Positions 8,338 to 17,164 of a DNA stretch of 64,000 bases are shown here, one piece after another; positions within the stretch are counted from its first letter, which is position 1, and every line of letters starts with the position of its first letter. Made by a program: the position numbers and the translations under genes. This DNA is from Acidovorax sp. RAC01 (lineage in GTDB: Bacteria > Pseudomonadota > Gammaproteobacteria > Burkholderiales > Burkholderiaceae_C), in the NCBI RefSeq assembly GCF_001714725.1, contig NZ_CP016447.1:1503001-1567000 (forward strand), in the 5' to 3' direction. Under the pieces are notes generated by a model. It did not search any database. It was not told the origin of the DNA and saw only the letters and a list, made by a program, of their open reading frames with translations.

Positions 8338-9480
8338 ATGAGCCACCCCTCCTCCCCATTGCCCCCTGGCCTGCCTGCGGGCGCTGCCCCGGCCGCCCCT
8401 TCCCAAGCCCTTGTGACCTGGGCCGACCCGGCCCGCGAGACGGCGTTCCATGCGTGGCTCGGGCCGCTGGCGCAAACGCACCAGCTGCTGCCCGCCACGC
8501 TGCGGCCCGCGTCGGCCGATGCGAGCTTTCGGCGCTACCTGCGCATCGACAGCGCCACGGGCGAAAGCCGCATCGTGATGGATGCGCCGCCCGACAAGGA
8601 GAACTGCGCGCCCTTCGTGCAGGTGCAGGCGCTGATGGCAGCCGCCAACCTGAACGTGCCGCAGATCCTGGCGTGGGACCAGCCCGGCGGCTTCATGCTG
8701 CTGTCTGACCTGGGCGGCCAGACGCTGATCGAGCGGCTCAACCCGGAGCGCCCGCAAGACGCCTACGCCTGGTACCAGCAAGCCACCGACGTGCTGCTGA
8801 CCTGGCAAAAGGCATCGCAGCCCGGCGTGCTGCCCGCCTACGACGAAGCCCTGCTGCGCCGCGAGCTGGCGCTGTTCCCCGACTGGTACCTGGGCCAGCA
8901 CCGCGGCGTCACGCTCGACGCCACGCAGCAGGCCACGCTGCAAAGCGCGTTCAACACCATCGTGGCGCACAACCTGGCCGCGCCCAGCGTCTATGTGCAC
9001 CGCGACTTCATGACCCGCAACCTGATGGCGCCCGCCAGCCCGGGCGCGCCGCTGGGCGTGCTGGATTTTCAGGACGCGGTGTACGGCCCCATCACGTACG
9101 ACATTGCCAGCCTGCTGCGCGATGCGTTCATCAGCTGGGAAGAAGAATTCGTCATCGACATTACCGTGCGTTACTGGGAAAAGGCCCGCAAGGCCGGCCT
9201 GCTGGGCGCGAACAGCGCCAGCGGCTGGGGCGATGACTTTGGCGAGTTCTACCGCGCGGTGGAATGGATGGGCCTGCAGCGCCACCTGAAAGTCGCTGGC
9301 ATCTTTGCGCGCCTGACGCTGCGCGACGGCAAGCCCAAGTACCTGGCCGACGCGCCGCGCTTCATGGGCTACATCCGCGCCACGGCCAACCGCTACCGGC
9401 AGCTGGGGCCGCTGCTCAAGATGCTCGACCAGATCGAGGGCACCGAGCCCGTCACGGGCTTTGCCTACGGGCGCATGTGA
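8338..9480 (+). CDS. amgK: anomeric MurNAc/GlcNAc kinase-type phosphotransferase (APH fold)
   Basis: Probably phosphorylates MurNAc (or GlcNAc) at C1 for cell-wall sugar recycling. 380 aa from ATG 8338. The aminoglycoside-phosphotransferase fold is clear: Brenner motif YVHRDFMTRNLM and metal-binding GVLDFQDAVYGPITYDIASL, with SFRRYLRI and VMDAPPDKENCAPF in the N-lobe. Divergence from lptD is the usual context of amgK. The usual partner murU, which makes UDP-MurNAc, does not follow; rsmE does. Related APH-fold sugar kinases cannot be excluded on sequence alone. Confidence 0.8.
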   Translation: MSHPSSPLPPGLPAGAAPAAPSQALVTWADPARETAFHAWLGPLAQTHQLLPATLRPASADASFRRYLRIDSATGESRIVMDAPPDKENCAPFVQVQALMAAANLNVPQILAWDQPGGFMLLSDLGGQTLIERLNPERPQDAYAWYQQATDVLLTWQKASQPGVLPAYDEALLRRELALFPDWYLGQHRGVTLDATQQATLQSAFNTIVAHNLAAPSVYVHRDFMTRNLMAPASPGAPLGVLDFQDAVYGPITYDIASLLRDAFISWEEEFVIDITVRYWEKARKAGLLGANSASGWGDDFGEFYRAVEWMGLQRHLKVAGIFARLTLRDGKPKYLADAPRFMGYIRATANRYRQLGPLLKMLDQIEGTEPVTGFAYGRM

Positions 9481-9514
9481 TGGGCCGGCATCCTCTGTGG
9501 CAGTCGCTGCAAGG

Positions 9515-9583
9515 ATTTTTTGAGTCAGAAAGGGCTGTAGGGCTTGTTTTATAAGCAGTTACAGCTATCAATAAAATAGCAAA
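9515..9583. repeat. AT-rich palindromic element, copy b, abutting rsmE
   Basis: GGGCTTGTTTTATAAGCAG then ACAGCTATCAATAAAATAGC. It fills the 102-base gap between amgK and rsmE and ends on the A of the rsmE start codon, so rsmE has no clear Shine-Dalgarno sequence and its leader is this hairpin. Confidence 0.7.
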
Positions 9584-10353
9584 TGCCCCGTTTCCACTGC
9601 CCCGCACTCCTGGCCACCGGGTCCGAGCTGGACCTGCCCGCCAGCGCCGCGCGCCACGTACAGGTGCTGCGCCTGCAGCCGGGCGACGCCATCACGCTGT
9701 TTGACGGCGGCCTGCTGCCCGGCAGCCCGGGGGGCGAATTTGAAGCCACCGTGGTGCACATGGGCCGCAGCGACGTGCGCGTGCGCGTGGGCACCCACCA
9801 CGCCATCGACCGCGAAGCGCCCCGCGCCGTGCACCTGCTGGCCGGCATCACCGCCAACGAGCGCATGGACTGGCTGGTGGAAAAGGCCACCGAGCTGGGC
9901 GTGGCCAGCATCACGCCGCTGATGGCCGAGCGCAGCGTGCTCAAGCTCAAGGGCGAGCGCGCCGACAAGAAGATCGCCCACTGGCAGGCCGTAGCCATAT
10001 CGGCCGCCGAGCAATGCGGCCGCAACCGCGTGCCGCTGGTGCACCCGGCGGTAGACCTGGCCGGCTGGGTGCGCCACCACGGTGCTGCCGCGGGCAGCGA
10101 TGCCGTGGGTACCACCGCGCCGCCGCAGCGCCTGCTGCTGTCGCTGCGCGCAGGCACCGTGTCGCTGCACACCGCCGTGACCGGGCACGGCGGGCGGGCG
10201 GTGCTGTTCCTCTCAGGCCCCGAAGGCGGCCTGAGCCCCGCTGAAGAAGCGCTGGCCGCAGAGCACGGCTTTGCCCCGGTCACCCTGGGCCCGCGCGTGC
10301 TGCGCGCCGAAACCGCCCCGCTGGCGGCGCTGGCGGCCCTTGTGCTGACCTGA
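9583..10353 (+). CDS. rsmE: 16S rRNA (uracil1498-N3)-methyltransferase
   Basis: Methylates U1498 of 16S rRNA in assembled 30S subunits. 256 aa. N-terminal PUA-like part (MPRFHCPALL, HVQVLRLQPGDAITLFDGG) and C-terminal SPOUT knot: ERMDWLVEKATELGV, ITPLMAERSVL, WQAVAISAAEQCGRNRVP, LFLSGPEGGLSPAEEA and the final LGPRVLRAETAPLAAL that binds AdoMet. A small insertion (AAAGSDAVGTTAPPQR) is present around residues 167-182. The start is fixed by MPRF, usual for the family, although the upstream region is a repeat element rather than a ribosome binding site. Confidence 0.93.
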   Translation: MPRFHCPALLATGSELDLPASAARHVQVLRLQPGDAITLFDGGLLPGSPGGEFEATVVHMGRSDVRVRVGTHHAIDREAPRAVHLLAGITANERMDWLVEKATELGVASITPLMAERSVLKLKGERADKKIAHWQAVAISAAEQCGRNRVPLVHPAVDLAGWVRHHGAAAGSDAVGTTAPPQRLLLSLRAGTVSLHTAVTGHGGRAVLFLSGPEGGLSPAEEALAAEHGFAPVTLGPRVLRAETAPLAALAALVLT

Positions 10354-10826
10354 CGGGGCCGGCTGGCCGCGCTGAACCACGCGCTGCACCACGCGCTGGC
10401 CCATGCACAGCTGCACGCCGATCTGAACAGCCTCGGCCTGCGCACCCTCCCGAGGGCGGGTAGACGCAGCGCCCCAACTTCGGTATCGTCCCAGGCGGCA
10501 CAACGCTCGCTCGCTTTTCCCATGCAGCCCGCAGCCCCTGCGGTGGGGCTGGGCGATGCGGCTGCTGCGCCCGGCCGCCCCACTTCCTTCAGCGCCTCTG
10601 GCCCGCCACCTCGAACATCCACTGTCATGTCAGCGCGGTTCTGCCCGATCTCCTGCACGGCGCCTTCGATCCGGTGGGAGCCTGCTGTGCCCGCCAGTGC
10701 TAGAGGCGACGCGCAACGCACCAGAGCGCGGCTGGGCGGACTCGGCTGCAGCACGGCACAAATCCCGCCGGCTTCGGCGTCGTGCTACCCCACCCCGGGT
10801 CTGCAGCGGCTGCGCTGCCCCAGCGC
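10354..10826. other. 473-base region with no convincing gene
   Basis: Only short GC-rich frames with no recognisable motif are present on either strand. It probably holds the promoter of the first diguanylate cyclase and possibly decayed coding sequence (a stretch in register with rsmE reads LAALNHALHHALAHAQLHADL after the stop). I see no clear terminator. Confidence 0.4.
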
Positions 10827-11984
10827 ATGAGGCACCCCATCGCCCGCGCGTGGCAGCGCATCACCGACGCCGCGCTCTCCACCGACCCGCGTCGCCGCAC
10901 GCTGGTCAGCATGGCGCTGCTGGCGCTGCTGCTGATGGCCAGCAGTGCCGGCGTAATGCTGCTGCTGGCCGAGGCCACGCAGACCATGAACGTCACGGCG
11001 GTGCGCTGGTGGGCCGCGATGTCGGTGGGCGGGCTGGTGGTGATGACTGCGTTCGTGCGCTCGGGCCAGACCGCGCGGCTCGGCGACCCGTCGCTCACCA
11101 TTGCGCAGATGGTCTGGACCATCACCAGCGGCGCCGTGGCCTACGTGCTGGCGGGCGAGGCGCGGGGCATCGTACCCAGCGTGCTGGCCATGATCCTTTT
11201 CTTTGGGACCTTTGCACTCACGATGGCCGAGGTGATCGGCATCGGCGTGTATGCGCTGACCGCGTTTGGCTGCGCCATTGCCGTGAGCACGCGCTTCAGC
11301 GCCAGCACATCGGGCTACATCGATACCGCCTACGCGCTGATGGTGTTCATCGTGCTGGGCGGCTGCATTGCGCTGAACCTGCGCATCCAGCGCATCCGCG
11401 CGAACCTGCAGCGCAAGCGCGAAGCCCTAGCCGAAGCGCTGGCCGTCAACCGCGAACTGGCCACGCGCGACGAGCTGACCGGCCTGCTCAACCGCCGGGC
11501 CATGCAGGACCTGATGGCGCTGGAGCAGCGCCGCGCACTGCGCACCGGCCGGCCACTGATGCTGGCGCAACTGGACATCGACCACTTCAAGCCCATCAAC
11601 GACACCCACGGCCACTCCACCGGCGACCGCGCCCTGCAGGCGTTTGCCAGCACCGTGCGCGCCAGCGTGCGCGACACCGACGTGCTGGCCCGCTGGGGCG
11701 GCGAAGAGTTTGTGCTGATGATGGCCGAAACCGGGCCCGACGATGCCCGCGACCTGCTCGACCGCGTGCGCCAGGCCGTCGAGGCCCTTTCCATCCCGCA
11801 CACCACGGGTGCGCTGCGCCTGACCGTGTCGGTGGGGCTGGCCCAGCACCGCACGGGCGACACCATCGACCAGACCCTGGAGCGCGCCGACCAGGCCCTG
11901 TACACCGCCAAGGCACTGGGCCGCAACCGGGTGGTGCTGGCGCCGCCTGGCAAGGGCACCGGTGGCGTGAGCGCGCGGGCCTGA
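10827..11984 (+). CDS. membrane-bound diguanylate cyclase (GGDEF), first of a tandem pair
   Basis: Makes cyclic di-GMP from two GTP. 385 aa from ATG 10827. About six hydrophobic segments occupy residues 30-190 (LVSMALLALLLMASSAGVMLL, WWAAMSVGGLVVMTAFV and others) without a family I can name. A short basic linker (NLRIQRIRANLQRKREALAEA) leads to the GGDEF domain from about residue 215 (DELTGLLNRRAMQDLM, AQLDIDHFKPINDTHGHSTGD). The active site is GGEEF at 291-295, and the inhibitory site RDTD at 282-285 is intact, so product feedback is expected. Next to a paralogue with the same architecture 243 bases downstream, suggesting local duplication. Confidence 0.9.
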   Translation: MRHPIARAWQRITDAALSTDPRRRTLVSMALLALLLMASSAGVMLLLAEATQTMNVTAVRWWAAMSVGGLVVMTAFVRSGQTARLGDPSLTIAQMVWTITSGAVAYVLAGEARGIVPSVLAMILFFGTFALTMAEVIGIGVYALTAFGCAIAVSTRFSASTSGYIDTAYALMVFIVLGGCIALNLRIQRIRANLQRKREALAEALAVNRELATRDELTGLLNRRAMQDLMALEQRRALRTGRPLMLAQLDIDHFKPINDTHGHSTGDRALQAFASTVRASVRDTDVLARWGGEEFVLMMAETGPDDARDLLDRVRQAVEALSIPHTTGALRLTVSVGLAQHRTGDTIDQTLERADQALYTAKALGRNRVVLAPPGKGTGGVSARA

Positions 11985-12227
11985 CCGCGCTGCAGTGGGC
12001 CTGGCGACGCCCGACGAAAGCAGCGGCCCGCCGGGCAACGGCTGGCATGCCGATGCGGGCGGGCCCAGGGCCGCAACCACGGGCTTGCCCCGGCGCCCGA
12101 GGCGCTCGCTTTGTGGGCCGCGCAGCCAGCGAACCGGCGAAATCCCCCGGGAACACCCTGCCCAAGTAGGGGTGTTGTCCGACACGAACCGTTACATCGT
12201 CACGCCCAGAATGGTCGATTGCGCCGC

Positions 12228-13457
12228 ATGGCGCGCAGGTCGATCCTTCAAGGAATCGTGGTGCCGCTCCACCGTTTGCCGAACTGGTCCGCATGGCTGC
12301 TGGGCGATGACGAAAAGCTGCGCCTGCGCACCTCCATGGCCGCCCTGGCCACCGGCATGATGACGTGCTACACGCTGTTCATGTACGTGCTGGCCGAAGC
12401 CAACGGCATACCGGCCAGCTTTGTGCACTGGTGGGGCGCGCTGTCGGTGGGCGGCCTGCTGGCTGCCACGGTGGCGGTGCGCACCGGGCTGAGCGCCCGG
12501 CTGGGCGACCCCTCCCTCACGCTGCTGCAGATGAAGTGGGCCCTGACGTGCAACGCCGTGGCCTATGTGGTGGGCGGGCCGTCGCGGGCGCTGGTGCTTC
12601 CGGTGCTGGTCATCATCCTGATGTTCGGCATCTTCGGGCGCAGCCGCCGGCAGATGATCTACCTCATGGCGTATTCGATGGTGCTGTACAGCGCCGCCGT
12701 GGTGCTGGCCGCACACATGCAGCAGCCCCCGCCCGGCCGCGCCGTGGTGCTGGCGCACCTGACCATCGTGCTCGCATCGGTGCTGGCGGGCACCCTGATG
12801 TGCCTGCAGGTGCAGCGCATTCGCGGGCGGCTGCGCCAGCAGAACATCGACCTGCAGGCGGCGCTGGCGCAGAACCGCGAGCTGGCCATCCGCGACATGC
12901 TCACCGGCCTGCTCAACCGCCGCCACCTGACCGACCTGATGCACCTGGAGGCGCGCCGCAGCCAGCGCAGCGGCCGCACGCTGCTGCTAGCGCAGCTGGA
13001 CATCGACCACTTCAAGCGCGTGAACGACACCTACGGCCACGCCGTGGGCGACCGCGCGCTGCAGCGCTTTGCCCAGGCCGTGCGCGCCAGCGTGCGCGAG
13101 TGCGACGTGCTGGCCCGCTGGGGCGGCGAAGAGTTTGTGCTGATGCTCACCGACACCACGGTCGAGAAAGCCACCGACCTGCTCGAGCGTGTGCGCCAGG
13201 GGGTGGCCGGGCTCGACATGCCGCACCCCGGCGGGGTGTTTCGCGTCACGATGTCTGCCGGGCTGGCGCAGCACCGCGCAGGCGATGGGGTGGAGCGCAC
13301 GCTGGAGCGCGCCGACCAGGCGCTCTACACCGCCAAGGCCAGCGGGCGCAACCGCGTGGTGGTGGCCCCGCCCGCCAGCGCCAGCGAGCCGCGGTCCGCA
13401 TGCTTTCTGCAGCGGTCAGAGCAAGGCACGGCGCCGCAGGCCGAGCCCGTGCGCTGA
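12228..13457 (+). CDS. membrane-bound diguanylate cyclase (GGDEF), second of a tandem pair
   Basis: 409 aa from ATG 12228 (MARRSILQG); the frame is open further upstream but without a better start. Same plan as its neighbour: about six membrane segments (residues ~35-200), the shared ARLGDPSLT loop, an IRGRLRQQNIDLQAAL linker, and a GGDEF domain (DMLTGLLNRRHLTDLM, AQLDIDHFKRVNDTYGHAVGD). Active site GGEEF at 299-303 and I-site RECD at 290-293 are both intact. The catalytic domains are far more alike than the sensor halves, so the two may respond to different signals. Ends 22 bases before the acyl-CoA dehydrogenase stop on the opposite strand. Confidence 0.9.
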   Translation: MARRSILQGIVVPLHRLPNWSAWLLGDDEKLRLRTSMAALATGMMTCYTLFMYVLAEANGIPASFVHWWGALSVGGLLAATVAVRTGLSARLGDPSLTLLQMKWALTCNAVAYVVGGPSRALVLPVLVIILMFGIFGRSRRQMIYLMAYSMVLYSAAVVLAAHMQQPPPGRAVVLAHLTIVLASVLAGTLMCLQVQRIRGRLRQQNIDLQAALAQNRELAIRDMLTGLLNRRHLTDLMHLEARRSQRSGRTLLLAQLDIDHFKRVNDTYGHAVGDRALQRFAQAVRASVRECDVLARWGGEEFVLMLTDTTVEKATDLLERVRQGVAGLDMPHPGGVFRVTMSAGLAQHRAGDGVERTLERADQALYTAKASGRNRVVVAPPASASEPRSACFLQRSEQGTAPQAEPVR

Positions 13458-13478
13458 TCTGCAGCACCGTGTGCTGCG

Positions 13479-14822
13479 TCAGGCCGTCAGCCGCGGCGGG
13501 GCGCGCAGCTGCTCGGGCGTGGTGAAGTACGCGGCCGATGCGCCCAGCGCCGCGCGGCCGCGGGCCAGCTCGTGCCGGGCCACGGTGCGCAGGTGCACTT
13601 CGTCAGGCCCGTCCATCAGCCGCAGGGCGCGGCCCCAGGTCCAGGCCGCAGCCAGCGGCGTGTCGGGCGACAGGCCCATGGCGCCAAAGATCTGCATGGC
13701 CCGGTCGACCACGCGCTGCTGCAGGCGTGCAGCCACCACCTTGATGGCTGCGACCTGCGCGCGCACCGCGCGTGCAGCTTCTGCCTCTGCGCGCACGGCG
13801 CGCGCATCCACCGCATCGCCCTGGTCCAGCAGCCAGGCCGCCTGCAGCACCAAGAGCCGCGCCTGGTCGATCTCGATGCGCGACTCGGCCAGCCACTCCT
13901 GCACGTTGGCCTGTTCGGCCAGGGGCTTGCCAAACGCGGTGCGCTCCAGCGCGCGCTCCGTCGCCAGCTGCAGAGCCAGCTCGCACTGGCCGATGGTGCG
14001 CATGCAGTGGTGCACGCGGCCGGGCCCCAGGCGGGCCTGCGCCATCGCAAAGCCGCTGCCCCACGCACCCAGCAAGTGACTGGCCGGCACGCGCACGCCC
14101 TGCAGCACGATCTCGCAGTGCCCCTCGGGCGCGTGGTGGTGCACCACGCCGATGTTGCGCACGATCTGCACACCTGGCGCGTTCACTGGCACCAGCACCA
14201 TGCTGTGGCGCTGGTGGCTGTCGGCGTCCTGTGCATCGGCATTGCGGCACAGCACCACCAGCAATTGGCAGTGCGGGTGCGCCGCCCCGGTGATGAACCA
14301 CTTGCGGCCATGGATCACGAGGTCACCGCCACCCTCACCCCCACCCTCACCCCCTTCACGGCGCACGGTGGTCTGCAGGTTGGTGGGGTCGGACGAGGCC
14401 ACATCCGGCTCGCTCATCGCAAAGGCCGAGCGCATGCGGCCCTCCAGCAGCGGCACCAGCCACTGCGCGCGCTGTGCGGGCGTGGCAAAGCGGTGCAGCA
14501 GCTCGATGTTGCCGCTGTCCGGCGCGTGGCAGTTGAACACCTCGGCCGCCCAGGGCAGGCGGCCCATGGCCTCGGCCAGCGGCGCGTAATCGAGGTTGGT
14601 GAGGCGCGTGCCGGGCTCGTCATCACGCAGCGCGGGCAAAAACAGGTTCCACAGCCCCTCCTCGCGCGCCAGGTCCTTCAGGTCTTGCAAGAACGGCGGC
14701 GGGTACTCGCCCGCCTGCACCGCCGTGTGCCATGCCGCGTTGTAGGGCAGCAGGTAGCGGTCCATGAAGGCGATGAGCTGCTCGCGCAGCGCGTGGGCCC
14801 GGGGGGAGAGTGCGAAGTCCAT
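13479..14822 (-). CDS. acyl-CoA dehydrogenase family flavoprotein
   Basis: FAD enzyme expected to introduce the alpha-beta double bond in an acyl-CoA; substrate unknown. 447 aa from ATG 14822 (MDFALSPRAHALREQL). Visible: N-terminal helical domain (LIAFMDRYLLPYNAAWH, LWNLFLPALRDD), middle beta domain (AFAMSEPDVASSDPTNLQTT, HGRKWFITGAAHPHCQLLVV), C-terminal domain (GPGRVHHCMRTIGQCELALQ, RTAFGKPLAEQANVQEWLAE, MQIFGAMGLSPDTPLA, DGPDEVHLRTVAR). This resembles the ACAD10/11-like group. Odd: between TTVRRE and DLVIHGRKW there is a Gly/Glu run encoded by a tandem CCACCCTCACCC repeat (about 14330-14355). No partner genes of beta-oxidation lie nearby. Confidence 0.88.
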   Translation of the reverse strand: MDFALSPRAHALREQLIAFMDRYLLPYNAAWHTAVQAGEYPPPFLQDLKDLAREEGLWNLFLPALRDDEPGTRLTNLDYAPLAEAMGRLPWAAEVFNCHAPDSGNIELLHRFATPAQRAQWLVPLLEGRMRSAFAMSEPDVASSDPTNLQTTVRREGGEGGGEGGGDLVIHGRKWFITGAAHPHCQLLVVLCRNADAQDADSHQRHSMVLVPVNAPGVQIVRNIGVVHHHAPEGHCEIVLQGVRVPASHLLGAWGSGFAMAQARLGPGRVHHCMRTIGQCELALQLATERALERTAFGKPLAEQANVQEWLAESRIEIDQARLLVLQAAWLLDQGDAVDARAVRAEAEAARAVRAQVAAIKVVAARLQQRVVDRAMQIFGAMGLSPDTPLAAAWTWGRALRLMDGPDEVHLRTVARHELARGRAALGASAAYFTTPEQLRAPPRLTA

Positions 14823-14920
14823 GCAGGCATTGTGAAAACGCACTGCCCACGCGTCACAACGCAGGCGACAACCGGCTTGACACATGTCACGCGCCAGCGC
14901 GGTGCCAGCCACACGCCATG

Positions 14921-14995
14921 TCAATTCACTACGAATTTAATAGCTATTCAGGTAATCCAATCAAGCCCTGGCGGCCTGTTTGGCTGCAAAAACGC
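14921..14995. repeat. AT-rich palindromic element, copy c (minus orientation)
   Basis: Read on the minus strand it gives CAGGGCTTGATTGGATTACC followed by TGAATAGCTATTAAATTCG, matching the family consensus. It lies between the divergent acyl-CoA dehydrogenase and SRAP genes, so the promoters of both must sit around it. Confidence 0.6.
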
Positions 14996-15019
14996 TCAAA
15001 CCACGGGTACCATCGCCCG

Positions 15020-15847
15020 ATGAGCACCCACTACGAAACACTGGCCCACGCCGACACCTACCGCGAGGCGTTCGCGGTGGATGCCCCACCCGCCCTGGGC
15101 GAGCGCCACCTGTGGCCGCGCAAGCCGGGCTTCTTCATCGTGCACGCCGCCACGGCCGCCGCACTGGCCCGCCCCGCAGGCGCTGCCGCGCCGCCAACGC
15201 CCGCGCCAGAGCAGCCGCCCGAAGTGGCCGATGCAGCCGCCGACATCCCCGAAATCACCGACGGCGCCCCGGCTGCAGAGGCCGCCGAAAAACCCGCGCC
15301 CGACACCACCCGTGTGCTGGTCCCCGCGCAGTGGGGCCTGGTGCCGCACTGGGTCAAGTCCGCATCCGACGCCAAGCTGCGCGCGCCCAAGCTGGTCAAT
15401 GCCAAGTCCGACACCGCCTCCACCGGCACCGCGTTCCGCGACGCGTGGCTGAACGGCCAGCGCTGCATCGTGCCCATGCAGGCGTTCTACGAAGACGACC
15501 TGCGCAACGGCACCAAAGCCATCCCCACCCGCGTGGCCCGCGTGGACGGCAAACCCATGGGCGTGGCCGGCCTGTGGGCGCGCTGGCAAGGCGCCGACGG
15601 CGAGGTCATCATCAGCTACTGCCTGCTCACGGTGAACGCCAACAACCACGCGCTGCTGCACCGCTACGGCCAGCCCGGCAGCGAAAAGAGCATGCCCGCC
15701 ATCCTGAACGAAGGCGCCTACGACGCGTGGCTGACGGCCCGTCCGGAGAAGGCCAAGGAGTTCATGCGGCAGTACGCGGCGCAGTGGCTGCTGGCGAATC
15801 CGGTGGAGAAGAAGGCGGACAAGGTGCCGAAGGGGTTGTTGGGGTGA
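15020..15847 (+). CDS. SRAP (YedK/HMCES-like) family protein with Ser in place of catalytic Cys2
   Basis: SRAP proteins crosslink to abasic sites in single-stranded DNA through the N-terminal Cys2 exposed after Met removal. Here the N-terminus is MSTHYETLAHADTYREAF: the M-C-x-x-Y start is recognisable but Cys is Ser (AGC). Other active-site positions look kept: Asn in KLVNAKSDT, Glu in QAFYEDD, and His in NNHALLHRYG before KSMPAILNE. WGLVPHW and the FRDAWLNGQRCIVPMQAFYE core confirm the family. A Pro/Ala/Glu-rich insertion fills about residues 52-95. 275 aa; no in-frame upstream start restores a Cys2. It may be non-crosslinking, use another chemistry, or be degenerate. Family placement is good, activity doubtful. 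Confidence 0.8.
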   Translation: MSTHYETLAHADTYREAFAVDAPPALGERHLWPRKPGFFIVHAATAAALARPAGAAAPPTPAPEQPPEVADAAADIPEITDGAPAAEAAEKPAPDTTRVLVPAQWGLVPHWVKSASDAKLRAPKLVNAKSDTASTGTAFRDAWLNGQRCIVPMQAFYEDDLRNGTKAIPTRVARVDGKPMGVAGLWARWQGADGEVIISYCLLTVNANNHALLHRYGQPGSEKSMPAILNEGAYDAWLTARPEKAKEFMRQYAAQWLLANPVEKKADKVPKGLLG

Positions 15848-16144
15848 CCCTATGGCTCAGGCTGAGCCTTGCGCTGGCCCTTGTTGACTTTGCGGCTGTC
15901 GATTAACAGCACACAGTACCGACCGGTTTTCAAAGTAGGGCTTCGCCCCGAATTGATCAGTAGGTGACAAGGCGCTTTGAAGCGATTCGCCCGCACGTTA
16001 TCGTTTATGCGTTGGACGCGTGCCGGAGTCGCGGAATTTTTATACTGGGGTGTTTCAAAGCCCGCCCCTCAGGATCCAATATTCATAACGGTTCAGTTTA
16101 TCCCGCAGGTCTTGCGGGAAATTTCACGTCAGGCGTCACAAGGC
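15848..16144. other. 297-base region before the PIN-domain gene, lower GC
   Basis: Base composition falls here from the GC-rich background to near-balanced, marking the left border of an accessory segment that runs to about 19.5 kb. The PIN frame stays open back to 15977 (56 more codons), but that part has no motif. No promoter or attachment site could be fixed. Confidence 0.4.
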
Positions 16145-17164
16145 ATGTCCCTTCCCAATGCGATCTTTCTGGATACGAGTGTGCTCGCAGGGCAGCAGTA
16201 CAACTTCGGCTCAGCAGCGCTCACAACCTTCATACCTTTAGCGCAGAGGCATGCGATTACGTTTCTCCTGCCCGCTCCGACGGAAAGCGAAATCACTAGG
16301 CAGATTCGGGATCGATCCAAAGAGGCGCTAAAGGCCTTGGAGGATGCGCGACGGAGAGCGCCGTTTCTCGCCAAATGGAAGCACTTTCCCCCAAAGCAAA
16401 CCCACCACATTACGGATTGGGAGGTAGTGCAGGTCGCCATGGATGAGTGGCACGAGTTCTTGAAGAACTTCTCGCTTGTAAAACTGGATTACTCCGGAGT
16501 AAATCTGAAGACGGTAATGCAGTGGTACGACCACGTCACTCCGCCGTTCCGAGATGGAAAAAAGCGGAAGGAATTCCCGGATGCATTCGCAATCGCCATC
16601 GTTGACGCCTATGCGCGAAGCACTGGTTCATCGGTTGCAGTGGTCTCGGAAGACAGTGACATGAAGCTTGCATGCGATCGCTTCCCATCACTGCTCTACT
16701 TCAAGTCCCTTCCCACGCTCACCGAACTGCTTTTGAGCGACGATGCCGCGCTTGAGAAGCTAAAGAACGCGGTTCTGGATGACATTGATGCGCTTTCACA
16801 AGCTGCCATCGAGGCTGCGACAGAGCTTGAGTTCTATCACTCTGATAGCGACTATTCGATTCTCGACACAAATATCCATGGTGTAGAGATCGAAGACGTC
16901 AGCGTCGTTGCGATTGGCGATGGCGAATGCACTTTGGCTTTTGATTGTGAGGTGGAGGCCGAGCACTATCTAGAGTGGGAGGAGATGGACCACTATCACG
17001 AGGAATACTCAAAGGAAAGGCAATGGGTGCACGAGCGTGCAACTCTCACCGGCATCGCCAAGGTCGCGGTCAACACCAAGACCAGCACCGTTTCAGATGT
17101 GACGTTCTTCAAATTTGAAGGGTCGGGCGTTCAGGTCTCAGAAAATCCTCGACGACGATGGTGA
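16145..17164 (+). CDS. PIN-domain protein (DUF4935-like), putative RNase
   Basis: 339 aa from ATG 16145 (MSLPNAIFLDTSVLAG); a start at 15977 would add 56 residues upstream of the domain and is unlikely. PIN nucleases carry a cluster of acidic metal ligands: here Asp10 in FLDTSVL, Glu/Asp in KEFPDAFAIAIVDAYA (about residue 145), and Asp in SEDSDMKLAC (about 169-172). The C-terminal ~130 residues (DNA from about 16760) form a separate acidic region (LEWEEMDHYHEEYSKER) of unknown fold, usual for the DUF4935 type. Codon use is less GC-biased than the surroundings, which suggests transfer. Its neighbour is a HEPN-like TIGR02391 gene, a pairing that would suit RNA-targeting defence or a toxin module, but that role is inferred. 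Confidence 0.75.
   Translation: MSLPNAIFLDTSVLAGQQYNFGSAALTTFIPLAQRHAITFLLPAPTESEITRQIRDRSKEALKALEDARRRAPFLAKWKHFPPKQTHHITDWEVVQVAMDEWHEFLKNFSLVKLDYSGVNLKTVMQWYDHVTPPFRDGKKRKEFPDAFAIAIVDAYARSTGSSVAVVSEDSDMKLACDRFPSLLYFKSLPTLTELLLSDDAALEKLKNAVLDDIDALSQAAIEAATELEFYHSDSDYSILDTNIHGVEIEDVSVVAIGDGECTLAFDCEVEAEHYLEWEEMDHYHEEYSKERQWVHERATLTGIAKVAVNTKTSTVSDVTFFKFEGSGVQVSENPRRRW

Noticed and set aside
10522..10830. 102-codon plus-strand frame upstream of the first diguanylate cyclase
   Set aside because: No ribosome binding site or motif, composition like random GC-rich DNA, and overlaps the cyclase start.
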